Positions 19,897 through 28,593 of a stretch of 28,593 bases of DNA are shown here, piece after piece. Source of the DNA: Dicyema japonicum (lineage: Eukaryota > Dicyemida > Rhombozoa > Dicyemidae); contig RDEW01000001.1 of assembly GCA_011109175.1 (NCBI GenBank), positions 111,304 to 139,896 of the forward strand. Direction: 5' to 3'. The notes under the pieces were generated by a model that made no database searches, was not told the DNA's origin, and worked only from the letters and a program-made list of their open reading frames with translations. The position numbers and the translations under genes are program-made. Numbering within the stretch: position 1 is the first letter of the stretch; every line of letters starts with the position of its first letter.

Positions 19897-20027
19897 AATC
19901 TTTTAATAAAATGAAATTAGACCCTATATTAATCCTCGTTAAGTTCCGAATATTTCATAAACTCAAAAGGATTTCTGTCACGTGGAGCATATGCTATTAA
20001 TGGTGTAATTGTTGGTTTAGTGGACAT

Positions 20028-20425
20028 CAATCGCAGAGACTAAATTAATTATAAAGTTAAACCTGACAGAGAGCACACTCTCCTTTTTATCAACCGTCAC
20101 AAGAGTGGTCTTATTAATCTGTAGTGACTATCTAGAAGGATGACTCTGGATGAAGACTCGTAACATCGTTCCAGAACTTGACTGCAAATGATGACATTTC
20201 CCCGGAAAAGAATAGTTGGATCCCTTGATGCCACCCGGACATTGGATGTCGACTCAGTAAGGTGGATCTATTGACGCCATCACAATGAAGGAAAATAATT
20301 TATGACCAACCAGCAACTAACATCACATGGTGTCACGCGGCCAGAAACTAAATTATATGATATTTAAAAATATTATAAATTTTTATCATCTTTATATTTA
20401 AATAATAATTTAATTTAATAAGTTT
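20028..20425. other. Intergenic between the minus-strand gene and the LINE
   Basis: Upstream region of the minus-strand gene and target flank of the LINE. A plus-strand phrase near 20045-20120 (VKPDREHTLLFINRHKSG) looks protein-like but is short and not recognised. Confidence 0.35.
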
Positions 20426-20437
20426 TATAAAAGATAC
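20426..20437 (+). repeat. 5' target-site duplication of the LINE
   Basis: TATAAAAGATAC here is repeated exactly at 23409-23420, just outside the two ends of the element. Confidence 0.8.
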
Positions 20438-20463
20438 GGTTGAGTTAGTGACGTGGCTCTTTA

Positions 20464-23376
20464 ATGCAGTCTGAAAAATACAAGATTCAATGGGATGGCC
20501 TCAACCTACTCTCGTTTAATGTCAGGGGGATCTTGAAGACATGGATGAGGAAAACACTGTGCGATGATTTAGACAAGTACCGCGTCTCTATCGGATGTCT
20601 GCAAGAAACGAAGGTCTCTGATGGATGCTGTGAACACTATGGAACCTATAAACTTATTCTCTTCCCTAGTAAGTCTAAACATTACGGACAAGGTTTCGCA
20701 GTCCATGAACATCTTGTACCACGAATACATCAATTTTGGAAAGTCAACGACAGGATAAGTGTTCTGCAAATTAGGATGAATGACATGTGCCCTTCCAAAA
20801 GCTACATGACAGTTATTAACGTGTATGCTCCACATAGTGGCAGATTTTTGAAAAATCCTGAGGAACTGGATGATTTCTACTGTCAACTATTGAGGACGTA
20901 CTCGGAATACGAATCTTCGTCGTTGATATTTATCGAATCGTTCATCGGCAGGCATGGACGGGGGTGGAGAAACACCCCGGGAACACTACTGGCCAATTTC
21001 TGTCAAGCGAATGATCTTTTCATAAGAAACACTGCCTTTATGCACCCAGCTCGCCACAGGAGCACATGGACTGGCCATAGAACGAACTCGGAAAACAAAA
21101 GTGTGAATATTTATAATCAAATTGATTACATCATTTGTCGGACCAAGGACAAACACCTACTGAATGATGCCCGTTTTTATGGAGGGTCGATGATAAATAG
21201 TGACCATAAAATGGTTATTGGAATGTTCTCCTTGAAGAAATACTACATTGGTAGGAAGAACCTGAGTCTAAGCAAAACGCTACCATTTTACCATACCCAT
21301 GTATATATGACTGAGAACCTCTGGTATCAGCCGCTGCTGGTGACAAACTACCAAAAACATATAGAGAACCACCTATATACATTACCAACTAATATGACTA
21401 TACAAGACCTATGGGATCAGACCAAAAGCATTATTTGCCTTGCCGCAAACACCCACCTTGGAGTGAGACGGCAGACAACCGGAAAAATGTCACTTGGCCA
21501 TCCAGACTCCTTATTACTGGCAAAACAACAACGAGAAATATGGATCTAGAGTCTAAACACGACGGATACACATATCAAAAACAAACCACGAACTGAACGA
21601 AATATTATCAAGAGAAGAATCATGAAGCTTAATAATGAACACTCGAAGGATGTCTTCCTATCACATCTTAGAGAGCTGGAGCAACTAAAGGACAATGCAC
21701 AAATGTTCGCTGCAGTCCGACTAATGCGAGGAAAGAAAAAAGCGACAGTACATGTTATGGATGGGAAAGGGAAACTTACCTTAAAACCAGACGAACAGAT
21801 CGAATTGATTGCTGCCCATTTTGAAAAACTGTTCAATGCGAACGGCCAAGAACTGGCCCCTTTCATCGGAGAACCGCGGATGCTGGAAACAATTATCACA
21901 TCTAAGGAAGTTCAGAGTGCGTGCAGTAAGCTAAAGAATCACAGGAGCGCTGGACCAGACAACATCCCTCCCGAACTGCGGAAATATGGACCTATGCGTC
22001 TATTCGAAACCATTGCGACATTTTTAAATGGAATGTTTACATCTAAGTCTGTCCTACCACTGGGGAAAAGGACATTGATACCTATACAAAAGCCTAACAA
22101 ACCAAAGGGACCACTAGAAAGCCTACGCCCAGTCATATTGTTAAACACATTACGAAAAGTTCTTGCATCTGTTGCTTTGGACCACTTAAAACATCCTGCA
22201 GGAAATTACCTATCAGCATGCCATAGTGGATTTCGTGAAGGAAAGTCGACAGCGGACATTCTGTGGAGCCACAGGTGTCGGTGTGCAACGGCTCAAAGAT
22301 ACAAAGATGCCACGACCATCCTGGGGATCGATATGTCAAGAGCTTTCGACACCATTAGCCGACACAAGCTAATGGTTGTCCTTCATCAATTTGTGGACCA
22401 ATCATTGCTACGGATAATCTGAGTACTTCTCTCAAGTACTGAACTGTCAGTCCGAATTGGGAGAACTCTATCCCGACCATTCAAAACTACAATCGGCACT
22501 CCTCAGGGAGACTTCCTCTCCCCCTTACTATTTGTGATATATCTCGAAGCTGCACTAAAGGATCTAAGAACTTGCTATGAAGGAAAAATAAACGAAGTCG
22601 TATACGCGGATGATGTGGATTTTATATCCGAGGATACAGTAGCTCTCATACATCTGCTGGAAAATGCACCGGACAAACTGGGGGAATGGTTCCTCATCGT
22701 TAACCGGGCCAAAACGGAAATCACGGAAATCAAAAGAATGGACAACATCCTTAATGAACGTTGGCGACATGTTAATAAGCTTGGATCCCTACTGGGGGAC
22801 ACAGAAGACATCATCAAAAGGAAAACACTTGCAGGAGTAGCAATGCGAAAACTCAAAAAGGGATGGCTGAAAGGACTAGATGTCAATCTGCGGATACGCA
22901 TGTACAATATATTTGTGAAACCGAAACTGACATACAATGCTGGTACTTGGGCCTGTACAGGTGCGGAATCAATGGCTCTCGATGGGTTCCACAGAAAACA
23001 GCTTAGAGTATTATTTGGCATGCAGTGGCCAGCCAGAATCTCGAATACCGGTATTTACAAAAAATGCAAGAGTAGGCCTCTAAGCCTGGAAATCACTGAC
23101 GCCCGGTGGAGACTGTTTGGTCACGTACTACGCATGGATCTTGCTGCCCCGGCTAATGTGGCGATGGAGGACCATTTCATGTTCGAGGGCAAATGCTTCC
23201 GTGGCAGACCAAGGATGACCCTACCTATCATGCTGCACAAAGACCTCCAAAGGATGAAGAAATGCCTAAAGACGGGAGACGATCTGGACATGCTGAGATC
23301 GACTGCGTGTAACCGTGGAGGATGGAAGAGGCTAACTAATAACATTGTTTCTTGTATTGCACATGCTTTGCTATAA
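20464..23376 (+). pseudogene. Endonuclease-reverse transcriptase with two stop codons
   Basis: ATG 20464 to TAA 23374-23376 gives 970 codons in one frame, broken only by TAG at codon 362 (21547) and TGA at codon 653 (22420); no frameshift. Endonuclease, residues 1-250: N19 in SFNVRG, E48 in CLQETK, Y121 in NVYAPHSG, D221 in QIDYI and H248 in SDH are present. The metal-binding GDFN motif, seen in part as FIAGD in copy C, is replaced by FIESFIG at 156-162, so the nuclease should be dead. RT, about 510-760: LRPVILLNTLRK, SGFREGKSTADI, GIDMSRAFD, GTPQGDFLSP and YADD at 22603-22614 are intact. The tail holds ARWRLFGHVLRMD and FRGRPRMTLP. The TGA aligns with a likely CGA, a simple CpG decay. It cut the target and copied its own RNA there while active; it is now defective. 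Confidence 0.9.
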
Positions 23377-23380
23377 CTAT

Positions 23381-23395
23381 TATGGCAAGGCCATA
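23381..23395 (+). other. Hairpin in the LINE 3' UTR
   Basis: TATGGC-AAG-GCCATA is a perfect 6-bp stem with a 3-base loop, five bases after the stop codon. Copies C (ATGGCAAGACGTT) and D (TTGGCAT..GTGCC) have related but weaker versions. LINE reverse transcriptases often recognise a 3' stem-loop; that role here is inference. Confidence 0.5.
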
Positions 23396-23408
23396 AGTGC
23401 TGTAATAA

Positions 23409-23420
23409 TATAAAAGATAC
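23409..23420 (+). repeat. 3' target-site duplication of the LINE
   Basis: TATAAAAGATAC, identical to 20426-20437. The element ends at 23408. Confidence 0.8.
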
Positions 23421-23689
23421 ATAAATCATACTTTCACAATTAATTTAAGTACTGAAGTTCATTGGAAATTTATTTCTAATTTACGAGTAAGTCTCCAGCC
23501 AATGGCGTGTCCAGACTATGGGCGGGGACATAACACAGTGCTGGTAGAAAAAAACCGGTTTTGCAGTTACAAATTTTTTTAGGCTTATAGCTTTTAATTT
23601 TTCAACGCAAATCAAAAAAAAAAGTTAACAAAATTAACAGTTAGTAACTTGTGTGTTATCTTCGATTATTTGAGTTGAAGATCAAGTTT

Positions 23690-24400
23690 ATTTTTTGCCT
23701 TGTCTAACGAATATTTTTGCTTCTTCAATCTCCAAATATGCACTACTGGATTCATGTCCTAAGATTGTGAAGAATTGGATGTTATTTTCATCAAAAATCT
23801 TAGCTTTCCATACTGATCGATGACAGGACCCAAATACTGTTGAAATGTAATCTCATTTTGTCCCATTTTTCTATCCGAAACAACAAATTATTTGTTATTT
23901 CATTTATATTTTTAGCGGAATTCAATGTTCCACTGACAAAAAGTAAATTGCTAACTCCTTGATAAGAGATACAGCCCTATACCTTAACACCACTTCCTTA
24001 AACTGTCAGCGTTGTATGACTCAATTCAGAATGGGAACTCTTTTTTCGATAACAGAGTTGCCTTTTTAGTTAGAAAATCTAAAAGATACCTCATCAAAGA
24101 AAATAGAAGTTTTCAAGCTCCATAATTATTCCGAAATAAAATTTCGGACAATTCAAATCTTTTTAATATTTTTTCGTTGATAACAACGGTTTACGTGGAC
24201 ATACTTTTCCAAATAGAAAATTAGAATTTAAGTTATCCCAATTGTCTTTCTTGAGACACTCTTACTAGTAAAATGTTTTTTTTATTTCTCAAAATGTTCC
24301 AATATTTTTTTAATCTTCAATGTCTGTAATAGAAATCAATGCCTGTTTTTTAAGCTTTTTAAGTCGTCCGAACCAGGAACCCTCTCAGAGTTTCGATATT
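23690..24400 (-). pseudogene. Tc1/mariner transposase remnant
   Basis: Minus-strand pieces in three frames follow the order of a Tc1 transposase: VSQERQLG, VCPRKPLLSTKKY, FYFGIIMELENFYF, FFDEVSFRF (first catalytic Asp region), GCISYQGVSNLLFVSGTLNS, KMGQNEITFQQYLGP and DMNPVVHIWRLKKQK. In active relatives the middle motif is QQDN-P and the last is SPDLNPIENLW. Here the second catalytic Asp is Tyr, the last motif is altered, and there are many stops and frameshifts. Terminal inverted repeats were looked for and not found. It is an old cut-and-paste element, dead for a long time and far more decayed than the neighbouring LINE. Confidence 0.75.
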
Positions 24401-24767
24401 ATTTGAATATTCGAAAAAAAATCTTTAATTATTTTGTAACTGAAAAATTTATTTATTTCCACCAGTTCATAAATTTTTTACTTTGAAGTTTCCATCATGA
24501 ATTAAGTTCTCATGATGTATGACAAAAAATTATGATAACATAGATTAGTTCTGGTGTCTGTCCTACTGGTCATATTATCAATCAAGTTCCGGATCTCTTT
24601 GCTTGCCATGACCACCATGTTTCGATGTAAAAGTAATGGATTTTTGAGACCGTCCTGTCTTAATGGCTAGCTTAACAGACAGTATTCACTTAATCGTAAA
24701 ACTATTTTTAATTGAAACAATATTTATTTATCATTAATTAATATTTGATTAATATATAAATTGTTTT
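24401..24767. other. Intergenic, nothing recognised
   Basis: AT-rich sequence that may include the unrecognisable N-terminal coding part and right end of the Tc1 remnant. Confidence 0.35.
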
Positions 24768-25101
24768 GCTGCAAGGTCCTAGTTATTCCAATAGTATTGA
24801 CGTGGGAAGGAATTCCCATAAAGTACCACTAGGGTTATCTGAAGCAGTTGGGGGTAGTTAGTAAGCTCCAGACTTATTTACAGTCCATTGTATTAAAGCG
24901 GACCCTAAAGAGCCTGACAGTGGAATATAGGAGGCAGAGCCCGGAGATGCCATATGGGCAGATGGTTTAATTAGACAAGGCGCTCTCAAAAATTGTTTCA
25001 GCGACCAGAGTCGAACCTGTCTGCAAAGGCTGGCGTACAGGCAGGCGAGGAAGGTTGTTGATTATTAAATCTTAACTTTTTATTGTTGGTTAAATAAAGT
25101 G
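24768..25101 (+). pseudogene. 3' end of retroelement family 2, copy 2
   Basis: Matches 8840-9165 from GCAAGGTCCT onward: CKVLVIPIVLTWEGI, YLKQLGV and RRQSPEMPYGQ are readable between several stop codons. It carries an insertion near 25030, where GGCTGGCG is followed by an extra TACAGGCAGGCG. The 3' UTR and AATAAA (25093-25098) are conserved. It is more decayed and more 5'-truncated than copy 1. Confidence 0.85.
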
Positions 25102-25151
25102 GGGGTAAATTAATATCTAAATTGTTAGTTAGGTAAACAATATCGTTACAT

Positions 25152-25363
25152 GACAGCCTGCTCAATAGCTGCCATCATCAAGTCTGACTTCCCAGAGGTT
25201 ATTAAAAAGGTTGACAGTAAAATAATTGTTGTTCTTTTTGTTGCCACAGTTGCCAGAGACAGCCTGCTCAATAGCTGCCATCATCAAGTCTGACTTCCCA
25301 GAGGTTGTTAAAAAGGTTGACAGTAAAATAATTGTGGTTCTTTTTGTTGCCACAGTTGCCAGA
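25152..25363. repeat. Tandem duplication, 2 x 106 bp, slightly diverged
   Basis: 25152-25257 and 25258-25363 differ at two positions. On the plus strand each unit is open and reads CSIAAIIKSDFPEVIKKVDS then KIIVVLFVATVAR; on the minus strand it reads NCGNKKN-NYFTVNLFNNLW and EVRLDDGSY. Neither is recognised. Divergence suggests a real, older duplication and not an assembly stutter. Confidence 0.9.
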
Positions 25364-25810
25364 TTGATAGTATCCAGGTGATGGTGAACCACAAAAATTG
25401 GAACAACGCTCCTCTACAATGCCATGACTGACCGATATAAATGAGCGACCAACATCTTCTCCGTCCTATCTAATACCAGCTGCCCTCCTATAAGTTAGTG
25501 AGGCTGGGGTTACTCAACTAACAAACATGACAGCCTATAAAGCTAACGGGTTGTCAATTTTTCGTAACATTTTGAAACTCCATCTTGTCGGTAATGTTTC
25601 AGATACATAGTTAGCTGAGGATCTTTTAGTGACTTAGTGATAAATGTGAAACTTAATTGTTCATTATTCTGTTACGTTGTCCCCAGAAAATGTGATAGTT
25701 TTTATACTCGTTCACTCTGTTTCTTTAATGCATTAAATTAGTTTTTTATTTCACTCAACGATAGTCAACATTCTCCGCGCATTGAAATCAATTGTCTCCC
25801 AGAATATTGA
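25364..25810. other. No supported gene
   Basis: A GC-richer patch at 25390-25560 resembles decayed mobile-element sequence, but no protein motif could be read. Confidence 0.3.
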
Positions 25811-26223
25811 AATATTAGCGTACTACGTATTCTGAAAAAGGCGGATAGACGAAAAATTGATATTTTTGAACTGTGGTGCTGGAAGAGGTTACTAAGACTC
25901 CCTTGGACTTCCAAAATAACAAACACCGATGTACTCAAACGGGTGGAGACGGACATTTCGCTAGAAGGAAGATTTGTAAACACAGATTGGCGTTCTTTGG
26001 TCATGTTGTCCGCTCTGACTCTCTGGAAAGAATCATTGTGCTGAGCAATATTACTGGGAAGAGAAGACATGGTCGACCTATGACTCAGTGGCTATCCACA
26101 GTGGAAGACGTCACGGGAATGCTTATATCAAGGTTGCTCAAATTTGCGACGGATCGGGAAGAGTGGAGGAAACTCGTTCATGAGATCTCCAAGTGTCGGA
26201 GACGACTTAATTGGATAACATAA
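25811..26223 (+). pseudogene. C-terminal end of an RTE-like LINE (family 3)
   Basis: Frame 1 reads ILKKADRRKIDIFELWCWKR, LLRLPWTSKITNTDVLKRV and TDISLEGRFV. After a single-base shift near 25975 a second frame reads HRLAFFGHVVRSDSLERIIV, TGKRRHGRPMTQWL and FATDREEWRKLVHEISKCRR, ending at TAA 26221. This is the classic C-terminal region of RTE/BovB-type and related LINE proteins: a W-WRRLLRVPW block, F-GH-R-DSLEK, G-R-RGR, then DR--W--LVH. It is clearly distinct from family 1, whose matching motif is WRLFGHVLRMD. The RT itself is absent, so the copy is 5' truncated. Confidence 0.85.
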
Positions 26224-26585
26224 CAAATCGTATTCTAAATTTAGGCATCTGTCACAGTATCGATAATTTTTACTGACTATCGAAAAAAAACCTGTAAGAG
26301 CCATCTGGACTAAAAAGTAACATGTAATAAATATTATTTGTCACGTTTATATAGCGCATCCGACAAGTATGGAACTAACTCGTTAGTTAAAGAAGAAATA
26401 AAGAAAATGATGCAAAACTTTTGAAAAATGCTATCACTGACTCGTACAAAGCAGCACAAAATGAGCCATAAGAGCTTTTTGAGGTTATAAAAAGAAAGAT
26501 AATCTAAGCTGTGGCTGGACTTGTGTTTATGAAGCCTCAAAGTAATACCCTCTTTATTTTCATCTGTTAACATAAAAGTCAAGGT
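26224..26585. other. No supported gene
   Basis: No motif recognised. The stretch separates two retroelement scraps and may be decayed element sequence. Confidence 0.3.
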
Positions 26586-26828
26586 TTGGGAATCAGAGGT
26601 AGACGTGTCAAATTGGATGTTTCCAATACTTTAAAAAGGTCAAAAGATAAACCATCATCACGTTTATTTGCAAAAAAAACGCAAAAAATTTCTCCTTCCC
26701 CCGTATTTGGAAATAAAATCATTTATTCTGTGACGGGAGTGAAGCAAGGCGATTTATTTGGTCCCCACCATTTTCAATCGGTGATCGATCACATTGTACA
26801 AGATAACTCTACTGTCCTCAATTTATGA
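26586..26828 (+). pseudogene. Reverse transcriptase fragment with GVKQGD motif
   Basis: An open frame reads RRVKLDVSNTLKRSK, IIYSVTGVKQGDLFGPHHFQ and VIDHIVQ, stopping at 26826. VTGVKQGD-xxxP (26732-26764) is the conserved RT block normally written GVRQGDPLSPLLFN, and VIDHIV fits the usual continuation. There is no YADD box or any other RT block in reach. The element family cannot be told from so short a piece; it is unlike the GTPQGD version of family 1. Confidence 0.55.
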
Positions 26829-27589
26829 TTCCTGGACCAATGAATCTTTAGAGGAAGCACTGAAAATGTCCTTCAAAAACAACCATGATTTTAGAGAATT
26901 ATAGCGGATCAATCACCTTCTACAAAAAATTAAAAAAAGTTGTTTCAGATATCCCAATTACTTTTCTAGCTTTCTTGAATTCCTTAAATGTGGATTGAAT
27001 AAGCGAGTAAAGGTCGAATATTGATTAATGCCTGTCTATGTTAAGACCCTCAGAAAACATTGTTGTGTGCAGATATCTTCCACGTGTATAATAGGCTCAT
27101 TCCTCATCCGTACATTAAATAAAGGGATTTTACTTATGTGTAAACCACATTGGCCAAAAAAGGAGTATTTATTTGAAATTGAAAAAAAAATCATATATTA
27201 ATCATAAACTGTGTCCCAGTGGAAGCATTCCGATCTACGAATCGTGTCCACATCGTAGAACTCCCATTAGGATTCCTCTCAAGATACAGCAGTCACTTCC
27301 TGAGAGCAGTTGAGTCGCTGGTGGGAAACTCAAGAAGAGTTGGGAACTTTTGAAGACTAGAGTCACCTAATCAGTTTGTTTAACATTTCTTTCTTGGTGG
27401 TTTCTTGGTTTAATAATAATGTGATCATCAGCACACCCCCGACGTAATCATTACTCATTGGAGAAGTTAGGAAAAAATTTGATTCACTTACGAAAATCTA
27501 AAAGATTAGTTAAGTTGGAGAAATTCTGAAAATAATTTTGCTTCTGTTTCAAGTAAGCAATAAAGTTTTAAATAAGCGACGAAATAGAG
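26829..27589. other. Stretch without a supported gene
   Basis: AT-rich. A patch at 27240-27350 is open on both strands for about 30-40 codons but without recognisable motifs. Confidence 0.35.
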
Positions 27590-27763
27590 TCATCTCAAAG
27601 GTATCCATCCCCTCTCCTGCAGAAAGTCAAACGGATCAGGTTTTAACATCAATGCATTCCAGTTTATAAAGTATGGTTTCGATATGCCAAGTTTTCGATT
27701 ATTAGCCTTCTCCATCCATTTGTCGTCTTGCTCGCCTACTGATTTTGTCAAGATCATCTGCAT
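27590..27763 (-). CDS. Small unrecognised coding frame
   Basis: ATG at 27763 opens 57 codons: MQMILTKSVGEQDDKWMEKA, NRKLGISKPYFINWNALM, KPDPFDFLQERGWIPLR and stop at 27590-27592. Tryptophan-rich, mixed-charge composition is unusual for chance frames in this AT-rich DNA. Upstream on the same strand a hydrophobic frame (27771-27968) ends in another phase. It starts MNVVLVLVYVVSFLFLFIFD and contains a possible 30-nt intron ending TTTTTTAG at 27804. The two may be exons of one gene, but no full model could be built. No family is recognised. Confidence 0.35.
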   Translation of the reverse strand: MQMILTKSVGEQDDKWMEKANNRKLGISKPYFINWNALMLKPDPFDFLQERGWIPLR

Positions 27764-28094
27764 TCACAAGTCAGCCCCCATCTCCAAGACGCTTATTTGT
27801 GGAACTAAAAAATTTATGAAAACATTTTGATAACAGCGTCACCTCATTATTGGTTAACTTAAATACATTTGTAGATAAAATAATATTTAATATAATTAGA
27901 CGAACAAAATCAAAGATAAATAAAAACAGAAAAGATACCACATAGACGAGAACCAAAACGACATTCAAAAGCGCTATTTTAGTAATATGGTTTACCGTAT
28001 ATTAAATTAAATTTTGTAAATTATTAAATTAAATAATTTATTTTCATGTAATAATATTTTCATAATCTTCGAATTTAAAATTTTTCCTTTTTGG

Positions 28095-28274
28095 CTGAAC
28101 GCAGTGTGCGATTACATCGAATGTGACTTTATTGCAATTAATCCGAAAAATGGAATTTATAGAGAAGCTCAATTCTCTTAACCTGATCCTACCCATGATG
28201 TGACGAGTCATTCTTACACTACTCAGATATTAAAAGGGATCTCCGATGTTTTCACTGACGAACTACACTTGTGA
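28095..28274 (+). other. Coding-like fragment with one stop
   Basis: One frame reads LNAVCDYIECDFIAINPKNG and IYREAQFS, TAA (28179), then PDPTHDVTSHSYTTQILKGI and SDVFTDELHL to TGA at 28272. The stop could be a mutation or lie in an unrecognised intron. The composition is protein-like; no family is recognised. Confidence 0.25.
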
Positions 28275-28593
28275 AGCTTTTCATCATGACAGTATACGAC
28301 ACTCAAATGACATTTTGGAATCAGTAGCTTATGCTTTCTAGGAGTTACGGCTGAAAAATGCGGCAGTCTGAAAATATTAACATATGTGAGGTCCTAACAA
28401 TGATCTACTCAACAGGAAATATTATTCTCACAAGTCACCATTAGCTTGAGAAATATCCATAAACGCAAAAAATCATAAACCGAATACTACCCGAATGGTT
28501 AGTGTTACAAGTACAAAAATCCATACTCTCGTGATTAGTATGCGTAACTGTTCATTAATCTAAAATAAAGTGCATTTGTCTCGTCTTTAAGAG
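28275..28593. other. No supported gene
   Basis: AT-rich sequence to the right edge of the window; nothing recognised. Confidence 0.3.

Larger units (their letters stand above)
18772..20027 (-). pseudogene. Unrecognised spliced gene, scrambled by gaps and duplications
   Basis: On the minus strand, ATG at 20027 opens MSTKPTITPLIAYAPRDRN and FEFMKYSELNED with a stop. A later exon reads VRIYSLCKFGVVEPQNLHLK, another reads NIEHSKRDILSNSNTS and EYQNSTLDE. A 28-nt intron (19536-19563) joins that in phase to FWSSKSILDTMASREVIYII. After the N-flanked repeat comes SEDIFKFLK, NDYNNSMHAKPDLCRLM and SWGFLQEQESKMNLND with a stop, overlapped by a frame NAFSEDESVEETFEIPDDLL. The segments read as one acidic, soluble protein whose order is disturbed by duplications at the N bases 18917 and 19460 and a 173-bp tandem repeat. 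No family is recognised. It may be an intact gene in the real genome. Confidence 0.4.
20438..23408 (+). mobile_element. Nearly full-length non-LTR retrotransposon (LINE family 1)
   Basis: A 2971-bp element between perfect 12-bp target-site duplications. It starts GGTTGAGTTAGTGACGTGGC, the same 5' end as copies B and C, so it is full length. The 5' UTR is 26 bases, a single EN-RT reading frame follows, and a 32-base 3' UTR carries a hairpin and ends GTAATAA. There is no poly(A). One ORF with an N-terminal apurinic endonuclease, RT and the FGHVLRMD tail is the layout of RTE- or CR1-like elements; the clade needs a tree. Confidence 0.9.

Noticed and set aside
20464-23376. Stop-codon reassignment or programmed read-through explaining the TAG and TGA
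   Set aside because: Other family copies also carry frameshifts and TAA, the TGA fits simple CGA to TGA decay, and the spliced genes here end at ordinary stops.
23121-23429. 102-codon minus-strand frame
   Set aside because: It is the antisense of the LINE RT tail (FGHVLRMD to IAHALL); the sense strand carries all the motifs.
23540-24560. Terminal inverted repeats of the Tc1 remnant
   Set aside because: A CAGTGCTGG near 23536 looked promising but no matching inverted copy was found on the other side.

Overview
This is a 28.6 kb piece of AT-rich eukaryotic genomic scaffold, most likely from a small-genome animal. Three observations support that. There are many decayed retrotransposons and a Tc1/mariner transposase. 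There are spliced genes whose GT..AG introns are extremely short, mostly 22-39 nt. One spliced gene reads as a LAMP-like lysosomal membrane glycoprotein, a metazoan family. Introns of this size are known from dicyemid mesozoans, so a dicyemid or related mesozoan is my best guess. That is an inference and not proven. Three single-N gaps (14707, 18917, 19460) show it is a draft scaffold.

Layout. 1-1563: a broken non-LTR retrotransposon reverse transcriptase (RT) reading right, meeting an inverted endonuclease (EN) fragment of the same family. 1564-6396: mostly non-coding or unreadable. 6397-6712: a minus-strand 3' end of the same family. 7241-8461 (minus): the LAMP-like gene, six exact short introns plus one less certain 61-nt intron. 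8640-9170: the 3' end of a second retroelement family (second copy 24768-25101). 9738-10839 (plus): an unrecognised gene with four short introns and one unresolved frame change. 11005-13704: a small minus-strand reading frame and remnants of two other retroelement coding regions. 13301-16098: a large imperfect duplication around an N, carrying a tRNA-like SINE candidate. 16359-16976 (plus): an unrecognised gene with three in-phase introns. 17061-18592: a 115-bp perfect tandem repeat and a 644-bp internally deleted retrotransposon copy with a duplicated tail. 18632-20027: an unrecognised minus-strand gene scrambled by two N gaps and a 173-bp perfect tandem duplication. 20438-23408: the best-preserved retrotransposon, with 12-bp target-site duplications, a 970-codon frame and only two stop codons. 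23690-24400: Tc1/mariner remnant. 24768-26828: three more retroelement scraps and a 106-bp tandem repeat. 27590-28274: small unrecognised coding candidates.

The main result is that simple six-frame reading hides the real host genes. They are cut into exons of 33-349 nt by introns small enough to look like single stop codons or frameshifts. The longest open frames belong to dead mobile elements. No bacterial operon, CRISPR array, rRNA or convincing functional tRNA was seen.
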